Shown in pieces: positions 8,383 through 16,937 of a stretch of 50,759 nt of DNA (positions are counted from its first letter, which is position 1; every line of letters starts with the position of its first letter). The notes below the pieces were generated by a model, which did no database searches, was not told the DNA's origin, and saw only the letters and a program-made list of their open reading frames with translations. The stretch spans positions 1-50,759 of the forward strand of contig NZ_JAGGQW010000082.1 in assembly GCF_018613065.1 (NCBI RefSeq), written 5' to 3'. This stretch comes from Bacillus sp. ISL-7 (lineage in GTDB: Bacteria > Bacillota > Bacilli > Bacillales_B > DSM-18226). A program made the translations under genes and the position numbers.

Positions 8383-10185
8383 ATGTGTGGAATTGTTGGA
8401 TATATTGGAAATAATGATACAAAAGAAATCTTATTAAAAGGCTTAGAAAAGCTTGAATATAGAGGCTATGATTCTGCCGGAATCGCTGTTAAGAATGAAA
8501 ATGGGGTTCATGTTTTTAAAGAAAAAGGCCGGATTGCTGATTTACGTAGCATTGTTGATATGGGCGTCTTAGCTAACATCGGGATTGGTCATACGCGTTG
8601 GGCGACACACGGAGTACCAAGCAAGATAAATTCCCATCCACATCAAAGTACGTCAGGCCGGTTCACACTTGTTCATAATGGGGTAATCGAGAACTATGAC
8701 CTTTTAAAGCGTGAATATTTAGCAGATGTCAAATTCACCAGTGAAACTGACACTGAAGTCATTGTTCAGATGATTGAGTTGTTTGTCAATGAAGGATTAG
8801 TGGTTTTAGAAGCATTCCGTAAAACACTAAGTTTATTACATGGGTCATATGCTCTTGCCTTATTAGATGCACAAGACAATGAAACCATTTATGTTGCGAA
8901 AAACAAAAGCCCCCTTTTAGTTGGATTAGGCAGCGACTTTAATGTTGTTGCAAGTGATGCAATGGCTATGCTTCAAGTAACGAATCAGTACCTAGAATTA
9001 ATGGACAAAGAAATCGTCCTTGTTTCAAAGGATGAAGTCATTATTCAAAATCTTAACGGGGAAATCATTACCCGGAAGCCATATACAGCGGAACTTGATG
9101 CAAGTGACATCGAAAAGGGCACATATCCTTACTATATGTTAAAAGAAATCGATGAACAGCCGCTTGTATTACGGAAGATTATCCAAACCTATCAAAATGA
9201 ACAAGGGGAATTAACAATTGACCCTGAAATCATTTCTGCGATGAATGCTTCTGATCGTGTCTATATTATTGCAGCTGGAACTTCTTATCATGCCGGTCTT
9301 GTTGGAAAGCAGTTCATTGAAACGATTGCAAAAGTTCCTGTGGAAGTTCATATTGCTAGTGAATTTGTCTACAATATGCCGCTTCTAACAAAGAATCCGT
9401 TGTTCATTTTCATTTCTCAAAGTGGGGAAACGGCTGACAGTCGTGCGGTTCTCGTAAAAGTAAAAGAAATGGGTTATCCAACGTTAACGATCACCAATGT
9501 TCCGGGTTCAACACTTTCTCGTGAAGCAGATTATACACTTTTGCTGCATGCTGGTCCTGAAATTGCTGTTGCTTCTTCCAAAGCATATACAGCACAACTT
9601 GCTGTGTTAGCCATTTTAGCTGAAGTTACAGCAAAGAGCCAAAAAATCAGTGTTGATTTTGATTTAGTCCATGAACTTGGAATTATTGCGAACGCGATGG
9701 AAGTTCTTTGTGACTCAAAAGAATTAATTGAGCACATTTCAAGAGAATTTTTATCAGTTACACGTAATGCTTTCTTTATTGGCCGTGGTGTCGACTATTA
9801 TGTAGTCTTAGAAGGTGCCTTGAAGCTGAAGGAAATTTCTTACATTCAAGCAGAAGGTTTTGCTGGTGGGGAATTAAAGCACGGCACCATTGCATTAATT
9901 GAAGAAGGAACGCCAGTATTCGCACTTGCAACCCAAGGAAGTGTAAACTTAAGTATCCGTGGAAATGTGAAAGAGGTTGCTGCTCGTGGAGCAAACACTT
10001 GTATCATTTCAATGAAGGGATTAGAAATGGACGAAGATAGCTTCGTCATTCCGGAAGTACATGAATTATTAACACCACTTATCTCTGTCATACCTATGCA
10101 ATTAATTGCTTATTACGCAGCTCTGCACCGTGATTGCGACGTTGATAAACCGCGTAATCTAGCTAAATCAGTAACGGTTGAGTAA
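8383..10185 (+). CDS. glmS: Glutamine-fructose-6-phosphate aminotransferase (isomerizing)
   Basis: Makes glucosamine-6-phosphate from fructose-6-phosphate and glutamine, the entry step of amino-sugar synthesis. The 600-aa length equals B. subtilis GlmS. The N-terminal glutaminase starts MCGIVGYIG with Cys2 as nucleophile (initiator Met removed), followed by RGYDSAG and GHTRWATHG. Two SIS sugar-binding domains follow from about residue 285 ([31 protein letters not shown]). The C-terminal KSVTVE is family-typical. Expression is controlled by the ribozyme in its leader, which responds to the product. Confidence 0.98.
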   Translation: MCGIVGYIGNNDTKEILLKGLEKLEYRGYDSAGIAVKNENGVHVFKEKGRIADLRSIVDMGVLANIGIGHTRWATHGVPSKINSHPHQSTSGRFTLVHNGVIENYDLLKREYLADVKFTSETDTEVIVQMIELFVNEGLVVLEAFRKTLSLLHGSYALALLDAQDNETIYVAKNKSPLLVGLGSDFNVVASDAMAMLQVTNQYLELMDKEIVLVSKDEVIIQNLNGEIITRKPYTAELDASDIEKGTYPYYMLKEIDEQPLVLRKIIQTYQNEQGELTIDPEIISAMNASDRVYIIAAGTSYHAGLVGKQFIETIAKVPVEVHIASEFVYNMPLLTKNPLFIFISQSGETADSRAVLVKVKEMGYPTLTITNVPGSTLSREADYTLLLHAGPEIAVASSKAYTAQLAVLAILAEVTAKSQKISVDFDLVHELGIIANAMEVLCDSKELIEHISREFLSVTRNAFFIGRGVDYYVVLEGALKLKEISYIQAEGFAGGELKHGTIALIEEGTPVFALATQGSVNLSIRGNVKEVAARGANTCIISMKGLEMDEDSFVIPEVHELLTPLISVIPMQLIAYYAALHRDCDVDKPRNLAKSVTVE

Positions 10186-10202
10186 TCGTAAATAAGTATT
10201 TC

Positions 10203-10254
10203 AAAATCGAAGAGAGATCAGGCATCTGGCCCTGGTTCTACTTCGATTTTTTTT
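10203..10254 (+). terminator. glmS terminator
   Basis: AAAATCGAAG / CTTCGATTTT outer stem with an inner ATCAGG/CCTGGT helix, then T run. Confidence 0.88.
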
Positions 10255-10276
10255 GTTTTTTAAAGGATTATCAATG

Positions 10277-10298
10277 TTGTCAACAATCACAATGACAA
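10277..10298 (+). promoter_or_regulatory. Putative MtlR operator upstream of mtlA
   Basis: TTGTCA, 10 bp, TGACAA is a perfect inverted repeat. The same half-sites and spacing recur before mtlR at 11883-11904, sharing TTGTCAACAATC. The known B. subtilis MtlR site has TTGNCA/TGNCAA halves but 8 bp between them. It lies 25 bp before the likely -35, as expected for an activator. Confidence 0.6.
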
Positions 10299-10328
10299 AT
10301 TGTATTTTTGTAAAAATAGAAATGTTCC

Positions 10329-10342
10329 TGTAAACGCTTTAT
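10329..10342 (+). promoter_or_regulatory. Candidate cre (CcpA) site of mtlA
   Basis: TGTAAACGCTTTAT fits the cre consensus TGWAANCGNTNWCA at 12 of 14 positions. It overlaps the spacer of a possible promoter whose -10 is TAAGAT (10346-10351). Binding there would give glucose repression. Confidence 0.5.
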
Positions 10343-10393
10343 TCTTAAGATAGAAAGTTCAACAATATTAGATAAAGAGGGGGACAAAAGATA

Positions 10394-11809
10394 ATGAATG
10401 AAAAAGTTAACGATAAATCAGATGTTAAAGTTAAAATACAAAAGTTCGGTAGTTATTTAAGTGGTATGGTCATGCCGAATATAGGTGCCTTTATTGCTTG
10501 GGGGCTAATCACTGCGTTATTTATTCCAACTGGTTGGTTGCCAAATGAAGATTTGGCAAAATTAGTAGGGCCAATGATCACGTTCTTACTGCCACTATTA
10601 ATTGGTTTCACCGGTGGTAAAATGGTTTATGACATCCGTGGTGGAGTCGTTGGTGCGACTGCAACAATGGGGGTCATCGTTGGTACGGATATCCCAATGT
10701 TCCTAGGAGCCATGATTATGGGGCCGATCGGGGGATACCTAATTAAGAAATTTGATCAGCTGCTTCATGGAAAAATCAAATCAGGTTTTGAAATGTTAGT
10801 AAATAACTTCTCTGCTGGTATTCTAGGTGGCCTTTTAACATTAGTGGCATACAAAGGTGTTGGACCAGTTGTTGAAGCATTGAGTAAGGTTTTAGCTTCA
10901 GGTGTTCAATTTATTGTCGAACATAACATGTTACCATTAGCAAACATCTTTATTGAACCAGCAAAAGTACTATTTTTAAATAATGCAATTAACCATGGTA
11001 TTTTAAGCCCATTAGGGATTGAACAAGCTACTAAAGCAGGAAAATCTATTCTTTTCTTACTAGAATCAAACCCTGGCCCGGGCTTAGGGATCCTATTAGC
11101 CTTTATGATCTTTGGTAAAGGCTCAGCGAAACAAACAGCTCCAGGTGCGGTAATCATCCACTTCTTAGGTGGTATTCATGAAATTTACTTCCCATACATT
11201 TTAATGAAGCCGATGCTTCTTCTAGCTGCTATGGCTGGAGGTGTAAGTGGAGTATTTACATTTAACATTTTCAATGCGGGTCTTGTAGCAGCCCCGTCAC
11301 CAGGTAGTATCTTCGCTCTTATGGCGATGACACCGAGAGGAAATTACTTCGGAGTATTAGCAGGTGTGTTAGTAGCAACAGCCGTTTCCTTCGCGGTTGC
11401 AGCATTAATCTTGAAAACTAGTAAGGCAACTGATGAGGATTTAACATCTGCAACAGCAAAGATGGAAGAAATAAAAGGCAAGAAAAGCGCTGTTTCTTCA
11501 GTGCTAGCTAGTCAAAAACCTATTAATTCAGAATCAGTTAATAAAGTTGTCTTTGCTTGTGATGCTGGAATGGGATCAAGTGCGATGGGTGCATCTATTT
11601 TAAGGAACAAAATGAAGAAAGCCGGTATCGATGTCACTGTAATAAATACAGCGATTAATAATTTACCAAGTGATGCAGATGTAGTCGTAACCCATAAGGA
11701 TTTAACGGATCGTGCAAAAGCGAAGCTTCCAAATGCAAACCATATTTCAGTAGAAAATTTCTTAAATAGTCCACGGTATGATGAATTAGCTGAAGCTTTA
11801 AAGAAATAA
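10394..11809 (+). CDS. mtlA: PTS mannitol transporter, EIICB component
   Basis: Imports and phosphorylates mannitol to mannitol-1-phosphate. The 471-aa protein has a membrane EIIC domain (residues ~15-345, with repeated hydrophobic segments and the motif GGIHEIYFPYILMKP) and a C-terminal EIIB domain whose phosphocysteine is Cys389 (FACDAGMGSSAMGAS). There is no EIIA domain; that is supplied by mtlF downstream. GAGGGGGAC is the ribosome binding site. The order mtlA, mtlR, mtlF, mtlD resembles Geobacillus rather than B. subtilis, where mtlR is elsewhere. Confidence 0.96.
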   Translation: MNEKVNDKSDVKVKIQKFGSYLSGMVMPNIGAFIAWGLITALFIPTGWLPNEDLAKLVGPMITFLLPLLIGFTGGKMVYDIRGGVVGATATMGVIVGTDIPMFLGAMIMGPIGGYLIKKFDQLLHGKIKSGFEMLVNNFSAGILGGLLTLVAYKGVGPVVEALSKVLASGVQFIVEHNMLPLANIFIEPAKVLFLNNAINHGILSPLGIEQATKAGKSILFLLESNPGPGLGILLAFMIFGKGSAKQTAPGAVIIHFLGGIHEIYFPYILMKPMLLLAAMAGGVSGVFTFNIFNAGLVAAPSPGSIFALMAMTPRGNYFGVLAGVLVATAVSFAVAALILKTSKATDEDLTSATAKMEEIKGKKSAVSSVLASQKPINSESVNKVVFACDAGMGSSAMGASILRNKMKKAGIDVTVINTAINNLPSDADVVVTHKDLTDRAKAKLPNANHISVENFLNSPRYDELAEALKK

Positions 11810-11819
11810 CACGACAAAT

Positions 11820-11845
11820 GCCTAGCCGAAGTGCTAGGTTTTTGT
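11820..11845 (+). terminator. Terminator after mtlA
   Basis: CCTAGC / GCTAGG stem followed by TTTTTG. It is short, so it may only partly stop transcription into mtlR. Confidence 0.65.
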
Positions 11846-11882
11846 TTGTTTAAAGATAAACGGGCACTTCCGCTTTTAAATT

Positions 11883-11904
11883 TTGTCAACAATCCATATG
11901 ACTA
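11883..11904 (+). promoter_or_regulatory. Putative MtlR operator upstream of mtlR
   Basis: TTGTCA, 10 bp, TGACTA: the same layout as the site before mtlA, with one mismatch in the right half. It suggests MtlR activates mtlR-mtlF-mtlD as well. Confidence 0.55.
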
Positions 11905-11922
11905 ACTTGGATTATCCTCTTG

Positions 11923-11951
11923 TTGTATAAAGGTTATTGTCGGATTAATAT
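11923..11951 (+). promoter_or_regulatory. Possible promoter of mtlR-mtlF-mtlD
   Basis: TTGTAT (11923-11928), 17-bp spacer, TAATAT (11946-11951), 18 bp after the putative operator. Confidence 0.5.
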
Positions 11952-12034
11952 TAAATTGTGAGTATTAATTATAATTTTGGCAACAACCTATGATTGGGGG
12001 ACGAGGATTAAAATACTTTACACGGAGTGAGATC

Positions 12035-14158
12035 ATGTATATTTCCGTAAGAGAAAGACAAATTCTTGAAATCTTGTTAACTGAAACAGACGAGATGACC
12101 GTGAAAGAACTCGCAGATCAAATTGGGGTGAGCGGCAGAACCGTTCATCGCGATTTAAAGAATATAGAAGATATTTTAAAAGATTATGAACTTTCCTTGC
12201 AAAAAAAGTCAGGTGTGGGCGTTCAAATTAGGGGAAGCAAAGATAAAATAAGCGAGCTTGAATTATTTTTATTTAATCTTTTTCATACAGAATATACACC
12301 AGATGAAAGACAAACGATAATTTTGTGTGCATTATTGGAATCGAATGGACCGGTAAAGCTTTTAGGTCTAGCCAATGATTTAAATGTGACTATAGCTACG
12401 ATAAGTGCTGATTTAACGAAATTAGAAGAGAGGTTACAAACGTTTGGATTAGCGCTGATTCGCAGAAGAGGTTATGGGGTTGAGATTGAAGGCCACGAAG
12501 GTGCGAAAAGAAGAGCGATGAGTAATCTGATTACTGAGTATCTCGATGAGTCAGAAATCCTTTCACTAGCAAGAGAAAATATTCAAAAGCGGTCCAATCA
12601 GCAAATCAATACGATTTCTGAGAGGCTTCTTGGACTGGTAGAAAAGAAAAAGCTGCTCACCGTTGAAAAAATTGTTGAATCGACTATTCAGGATTTACCT
12701 TTTAAAATGGCTGATAGTGCCTATATCGGTTTGGTCGTTCATTTGGCCTTAGCGGTAGAACGGATCCAAAAAGGTGAAGGGATTAAGAGAAACCAGTCCT
12801 ATCTGGAGAATCAACAATCATCTAAGGAATATAAATATGCTGAAAAAATTGTGGCCCAATTGGAGCAAGTGTTTCAAATTAAAATTCCAGAGGCAGAAGT
12901 GGCGTATATTACTATGCACTTAAAGGGTGCTAAGCTCAGACATGATAATGAATATTTAATCGAGGATTCGAGTTTACAGGTAGCCATTAAAACAAGGAAT
13001 TTAATTGAAATGGTTGGGAAACGTGTAGGGATAGAGCTAACAGGTAATCGTTCGCTATTTGAAGGATTGGTTGTTCATTTGAAACCAGCCCTCTATCGAA
13101 TTAAACAAAAGATGGGGATAAGTAATCCATTATTAGATAAAATAAAGCGGGATTATGCGGAGTTATTTTCTATTATCAAACAAGCGGTTGAACAAGTGTT
13201 TCACGAGTTTTATGTTCCTGATGAGGAGATTGGTTATCTCGTCATGCACTTTGGTGCGGCGATCTTAGCCAACAAGGAGATTGTTCAATTAAAAACACTG
13301 GTTATTTGTTCAAGCGGCATTGGCACCTCAAAGATGCTGGCGACGAGATTACAGCAGGAGTTCTCAGAGCTTAAGCTAATTGAAAATGTTTCGGTCATGG
13401 AATTCAAAAAAATGAAAACGGATAACTATCAATTAATTATCTCGACGATCCCGATTCCTGATTATCATTTGGATTATATCTTAGTAAGCCCGATCTTAAA
13501 TAAAGATGAAATTGAAAAGATCCGCTCTTTTATTAATAAACAGATTATTATTAATGGATCAGAACAGAATTTTTCGATCCCTTCTATTGATAATTTAAGT
13601 AAGAAAAAGGCAAATGTGTTAATCGAAGAGATGCAAAGCATTCAAGGGTATGCCCAGACGATCGCGGCAATCTTGGAAGGATTTGAATTAAAGAAAATAA
13701 ATGATAGTGAAACTGATGCTGAGATTATAAAACTAGCTAGCAAAGAATTATTTGCTAACCAAAAGATTAATAATATTGAAGCGGTTGTTGATGCAATCCT
13801 CGAGAGAGAAAAACTCGGGGGCTTAGGTATTCCAGATACATCAATGGCATTATTCCATGCACGGTCACCGCATGTAATGACACCAACCTTCACAATCTAT
13901 TTGACTCAAAAACCGATTGAAGTTGTTGGAATGGATCAAAAGGTAATGGAAATAAAGTCAATTTTATTAATGCTATCACCCCAGGAAACAGCTGAGAGCT
14001 CATTAGAAGTCTTGAGTTACCTGAGCTCGTTGTTAATTGAGAGTGAAGAAAGTATTTCCTTGTTTCAATCGGATCAACAGGAAGAAATACTAGCCTATTT
14101 AACAGCAAGATTTGATCAATTTATGACGGAGAAATTAAACAATATAAGGAGTGTTTAA
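12035..14158 (+). CDS. mtlR: Mannitol operon activator MtlR (PRD/PTS-regulated)
   Basis: DNA-binding activator of mannitol genes, tuned by phosphorylation from PTS proteins. Domains in order: N-terminal HTH (residues ~5-60, MTVKELADQIGVSGRTVHRDL), a second HTH (~90-150), two PRD domains (~190-390, with conserved His residues in VVHLAL, ITMHLKG, VVHLKP and LVMHFGA), an EIIB-like domain (Cys in VICSSGIGTSKM) and an EIIA-like domain (PDTSMALFHARSPHV). I choose ATG 12035 (707 aa) because GGAG lies 7 bases upstream and MYISVRERQ matches known MtlR starts; an ATG 45 bp upstream lacks homology. Confidence 0.93.
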   Translation: MYISVRERQILEILLTETDEMTVKELADQIGVSGRTVHRDLKNIEDILKDYELSLQKKSGVGVQIRGSKDKISELELFLFNLFHTEYTPDERQTIILCALLESNGPVKLLGLANDLNVTIATISADLTKLEERLQTFGLALIRRRGYGVEIEGHEGAKRRAMSNLITEYLDESEILSLARENIQKRSNQQINTISERLLGLVEKKKLLTVEKIVESTIQDLPFKMADSAYIGLVVHLALAVERIQKGEGIKRNQSYLENQQSSKEYKYAEKIVAQLEQVFQIKIPEAEVAYITMHLKGAKLRHDNEYLIEDSSLQVAIKTRNLIEMVGKRVGIELTGNRSLFEGLVVHLKPALYRIKQKMGISNPLLDKIKRDYAELFSIIKQAVEQVFHEFYVPDEEIGYLVMHFGAAILANKEIVQLKTLVICSSGIGTSKMLATRLQQEFSELKLIENVSVMEFKKMKTDNYQLIISTIPIPDYHLDYILVSPILNKDEIEKIRSFINKQIIINGSEQNFSIPSIDNLSKKKANVLIEEMQSIQGYAQTIAAILEGFELKKINDSETDAEIIKLASKELFANQKINNIEAVVDAILEREKLGGLGIPDTSMALFHARSPHVMTPTFTIYLTQKPIEVVGMDQKVMEIKSILLMLSPQETAESSLEVLSYLSSLLIESEESISLFQSDQQEEILAYLTARFDQFMTEKLNNIRSV

Positions 14159-14160
14159 AT

Positions 14161-14598
14161 ATGTCAAAAGCAATCTTAGCAAAAGAAAATATACTATTAA
14201 ATGTATCGGTTGGGTCAAAGGAACAAGCGATTAGATTAACTGGAAGCATTCTTGTGGAAAAAGGGTATGTAGCTGCAGACTATATTGAAAAAATGCTTGA
14301 AAGAGAAGCGCTAACTTCTACGTATATGGGGAATTTTGTCGCCATTCCCCATGGCACCGAAGATTCGAAGTCATTTGTGAAGGAATCAGGTATTTCTTTC
14401 ATTCAGGTTCCGCAAGGTGTTGACTTTGGAAATGGAAATATCGTTAAGCTGTTAATTGGAATTGCCGGTAAGAACAATGAACATCTTGATATTTTATCTA
14501 GTATAGCGATTGTTTGCTCGGAAGAAGAGAATATCGAAAAACTAGTTGCTGCAAAATCCGCCGAAGAGATTTTATCGATTTTTGAAGAGGTGAATTAA
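14161..14598 (+). CDS. mtlF: PTS mannitol EIIA component
   Basis: Passes phosphate from HPr to the EIIB domain of MtlA. The 145-aa protein is a single EIIA-mannitol domain; His64 in AIPHGT is the expected phosphorylation site. It starts 2 bp after mtlR with AAGGAG inside the mtlR end and is followed at once by mtlD, so mtlR-mtlF-mtlD form one operon. Confidence 0.95.
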   Translation: MSKAILAKENILLNVSVGSKEQAIRLTGSILVEKGYVAADYIEKMLEREALTSTYMGNFVAIPHGTEDSKSFVKESGISFIQVPQGVDFGNGNIVKLLIGIAGKNNEHLDILSSIAIVCSEEENIEKLVAAKSAEEILSIFEEVN

Positions 14599-14599
14599 T

Positions 14600-15757
14600 A
14601 TGCTCGCTATTCACTTTGGCGCCGGAAATATTGGCCGTGGCTTTATTGGAAATCTATTATATCATTCAGGCTATGAAACGTGCTTTGTTGATGTAAATCG
14701 TGAAATTGTCGACTTACTTAATGAAAAGAACGAATACCGTGTGGTTCTTGCGGAACCGTCGCAAGAGGAAGTTGTGATCAAAAACGTAAGGGCGATAAAT
14801 AGTGCGCTTAACCCTGAACTAGTCATCGAGGCAATTGCGGAAGCAGATCTTGTAACGACGGCAATCGGACCAAACATTTTACCGTTTATAGCGAATTTGT
14901 TGGCAGATGGTCTACGGAAGCGGTTGGAACGAACCGATAAGCCGCTTAATATTATCGCTTGTGAAAACATGATTGGCGGCACGTCGTTTTTAAAAGAAAA
15001 GATTTATGAAACGTTATCAGCCGATGAAATTTCTCTATTTGATATATGCTTTGGATTCCCTGATTCTGCTGTTGACCGAATTGTTCCGAATCAAGTTAAT
15101 GAAGATAGGCTAATGGTTAAGGTTGAGCCCTTTTATGAGTGGGTGGTCGAAGAGCCAAAAATTATTGGCGAGAAGCCGCCTGTTAACGGAATAACGTATG
15201 TTCAGGAATTAGTTCCCTTTATTGAACGCAAGCTTTTCACCGTGAATACAGGTCATGCCCTAGCTGCTTACTTTGGCTATCATTTTGGCGTGGAAACGAT
15301 TAATAGTGCGATGGCAAATACGCAAATCAAAGAGTTAGTGGAAGGTGCGCTAAAAGAGAGCGGAGCGTTTTTAGTAAAGAAATACGGTTTTAACGAAGAA
15401 GATCATCACACATACATTCAAAAGATTATTGGGCGCTTCTCAAATGATTATATTGTAGATGAAGTCACACGAGTAGGACGTTCGCCAATTCGCAAGCTAG
15501 GGCCCAATGATCGTCTCGTTAGCCCTGCTAGACAATATGCAGAAGTGTTCGCGACAGAACCGATATTTCTTCTGAAGGGAATTGCAGCGGCACTTCTTTA
15601 CGATGTTCAAAGTGATGAGGAAGCAGTACAAGTCCAATCGACCATCCGTGAACAAAGCTTAGAAGCGGCGATTGAGAAGTACACCGAGCTTGATTCAACA
15701 TCTATTTTGTTTAAAGGGATAGTGGAGCAATATCAACGATTGAATGCTGAAAACTAA
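14600..15757 (+). CDS. mtlD: Mannitol-1-phosphate 5-dehydrogenase
   Basis: Oxidises mannitol-1-phosphate to fructose-6-phosphate with NAD. The 385-aa length is normal. The N-terminal Rossmann motif HFGAGNIGRGFIG is intact (residues 5-17), and the C-terminal domain has the family motif VNTGHALAAYFGY. It starts one base after mtlF, with GAGGTG within the end of mtlF. Its product feeds glycolysis or, through glmS upstream, amino-sugar synthesis. Confidence 0.97.
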   Translation: MLAIHFGAGNIGRGFIGNLLYHSGYETCFVDVNREIVDLLNEKNEYRVVLAEPSQEEVVIKNVRAINSALNPELVIEAIAEADLVTTAIGPNILPFIANLLADGLRKRLERTDKPLNIIACENMIGGTSFLKEKIYETLSADEISLFDICFGFPDSAVDRIVPNQVNEDRLMVKVEPFYEWVVEEPKIIGEKPPVNGITYVQELVPFIERKLFTVNTGHALAAYFGYHFGVETINSAMANTQIKELVEGALKESGAFLVKKYGFNEEDHHTYIQKIIGRFSNDYIVDEVTRVGRSPIRKLGPNDRLVSPARQYAEVFATEPIFLLKGIAAALLYDVQSDEEAVQVQSTIREQSLEAAIEKYTELDSTSILFKGIVEQYQRLNAEN

Positions 15758-15769
15758 GTTTTGTAAAAC

Positions 15770-15798
15770 GAACGGTGCCTAACACTGTTCTTTTTTTA
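15770..15798 (+). terminator. mtl operon terminator
   Basis: GAACGGTG / CACTGTTC stem (one G-T pair), loop CCTAA, then a T run. Confidence 0.88.
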
Positions 15799-15826
15799 TT
15801 TTTTTTATTAATGAAATAAAAATTTA

Positions 15827-15855
15827 TTGACTTTTTATTAGAAGTATGATAAAAT
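15827..15855 (+). promoter_or_regulatory. Sigma-A promoter P1 of the methyltransferase gene
   Basis: TTGACT (15827-15832), 17 bp, TAAAAT (15850-15855). Confidence 0.75.
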
Positions 15856-15864
15856 ATTTATTTA

Positions 15865-15893
15865 TTGACACATACATATATCTATCATAAAAT
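15865..15893 (+). promoter_or_regulatory. Sigma-A promoter P2 of the methyltransferase gene
   Basis: TTGACA (15865-15870), 17 bp, TAAAAT (15888-15893): a near-consensus promoter. Its expected start, near 15900, falls inside the left arm of the following hairpin. Confidence 0.8.
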
Positions 15894-15894
15894 A

Positions 15895-15925
15895 AACTCC
15901 TAGCAGACACTGCCAGGAGTTTTTC
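15895..15925 (+). terminator. Leader terminator between P1/P2 and the methyltransferase gene
   Basis: AACTCCT-a-GCAG / CTGC-c-AGGAGTT stem with loop ACA, then TTTTCTG. Transcripts from P1 or from mtl read-through would contain the whole stem and stop. Transcripts from P2 would begin within the stem and pass. Confidence 0.75.
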
Positions 15926-15958
15926 TGTTTTAAAAAGAATTTTGAAGGGGGAACTTAT

Positions 15959-16876
15959 TTGGAAACTAGGAAGGAAAGTTTAACTGCGTTAGTTAGTTCT
16001 TTTGCAAGAGGATATCATTCATCCGCCAGCAGAGAGCCGATTTTCAATGATTTTGTCGCACATTCGCTTTTAAAAGAAGAAGAAAAACAGTTAATCGCCA
16101 CTAATTGGGCTAACGCGATTGCCTTCTTTGATCAGGAAAAAAGCGAAACATTGGAAACGTTTGATGATAAACTGCACTGGGTGATGAGCAACCAGACCAT
16201 TCCACAATTAGTCAGTCGGGCAAGGTATACAGAAGATGGACTCAAGGCAGCAATCCAGCGTGGTTTTAAACAATATGTCATCCTCGGTGCAGGTTTCGAT
16301 ACCTTTGCTTTAAGGCAAGATAGGCTGCCGGAAGACTTTGTTATTTACGAAGTCGATCACCCTGCAACTCAAGCTTTTAAAATAAATCGGCTAGAGGAAT
16401 TAGGCATTGAAATCCCCAAAAATATAAGGTTTGTTCCGGTAGATTTTAAAAATGACTCCCTTCATGATGGATTGAAGAAAAGCGGCTATGATGAACAAAA
16501 ATATACTTACTTTAGTTTGTTGGGCGTTGTAATGTACCTAGATAAAAAGGATTTCTATCAACTTCTATCTTCTGTTTCGGAAATGTCTGTAAACGGAAGC
16601 TCATTCATCTTTGACTACCTCGATGATACTGCTTTTGATGACAGTATTGCCTCTAAGAATCTAACCCAAAAGCGACAAATTACTGCACATACAGGTGAAC
16701 CAATGGTTACGGGCTTTGACCCATTTGAACTCGATAGGGAGCTGCAGGATTGTAATATGTTACTCTATGAAAATCTTTCTCCTGCTAATATCGAGGATAT
16801 GTATTTTAAGGGAAGAGAAGATGGATTACACGCCTTCGACCATTTTCATTTTGCGCATTTAGTTGTTCATAAATAA
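15959..16876 (+). CDS. Class I SAM-dependent methyltransferase, LCM family
   Basis: Predicted methyltransferase of the leucine carboxyl methyltransferase-like family (B. subtilis YktD is similar in length and type); substrate unknown. The 305-aa chain has the SAM-binding glycine motif GAGFDTFALR (residues 110-119) and the acidic EVDHPATQ (131-138), both typical of the family. It starts with TTG at 15959 behind GAAGGGGGAAC; no better ATG is nearby. It is a single-gene unit with two promoters, a leader terminator and its own terminator. Confidence 0.88.
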   Translation: METRKESLTALVSSFARGYHSSASREPIFNDFVAHSLLKEEEKQLIATNWANAIAFFDQEKSETLETFDDKLHWVMSNQTIPQLVSRARYTEDGLKAAIQRGFKQYVILGAGFDTFALRQDRLPEDFVIYEVDHPATQAFKINRLEELGIEIPKNIRFVPVDFKNDSLHDGLKKSGYDEQKYTYFSLLGVVMYLDKKDFYQLLSSVSEMSVNGSSFIFDYLDDTAFDDSIASKNLTQKRQITAHTGEPMVTGFDPFELDRELQDCNMLLYENLSPANIEDMYFKGREDGLHAFDHFHFAHLVVHK

Positions 16877-16888
16877 CAGGAATCTTTA

Positions 16889-16924
16889 GACACCGTTCAT
16901 TTGTTATGAACGGTGTCTTTTTAC
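16889..16924 (+). terminator. Methyltransferase gene terminator
   Basis: GACACCGTTCAT / ATGAACGGTGTC perfect 12-bp stem, loop TTGTT, then TTTTT. It also lies at the end of the convergent kinase gene. Confidence 0.92.
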
Positions 16925-16937
16925 TTTGGCTCATATG

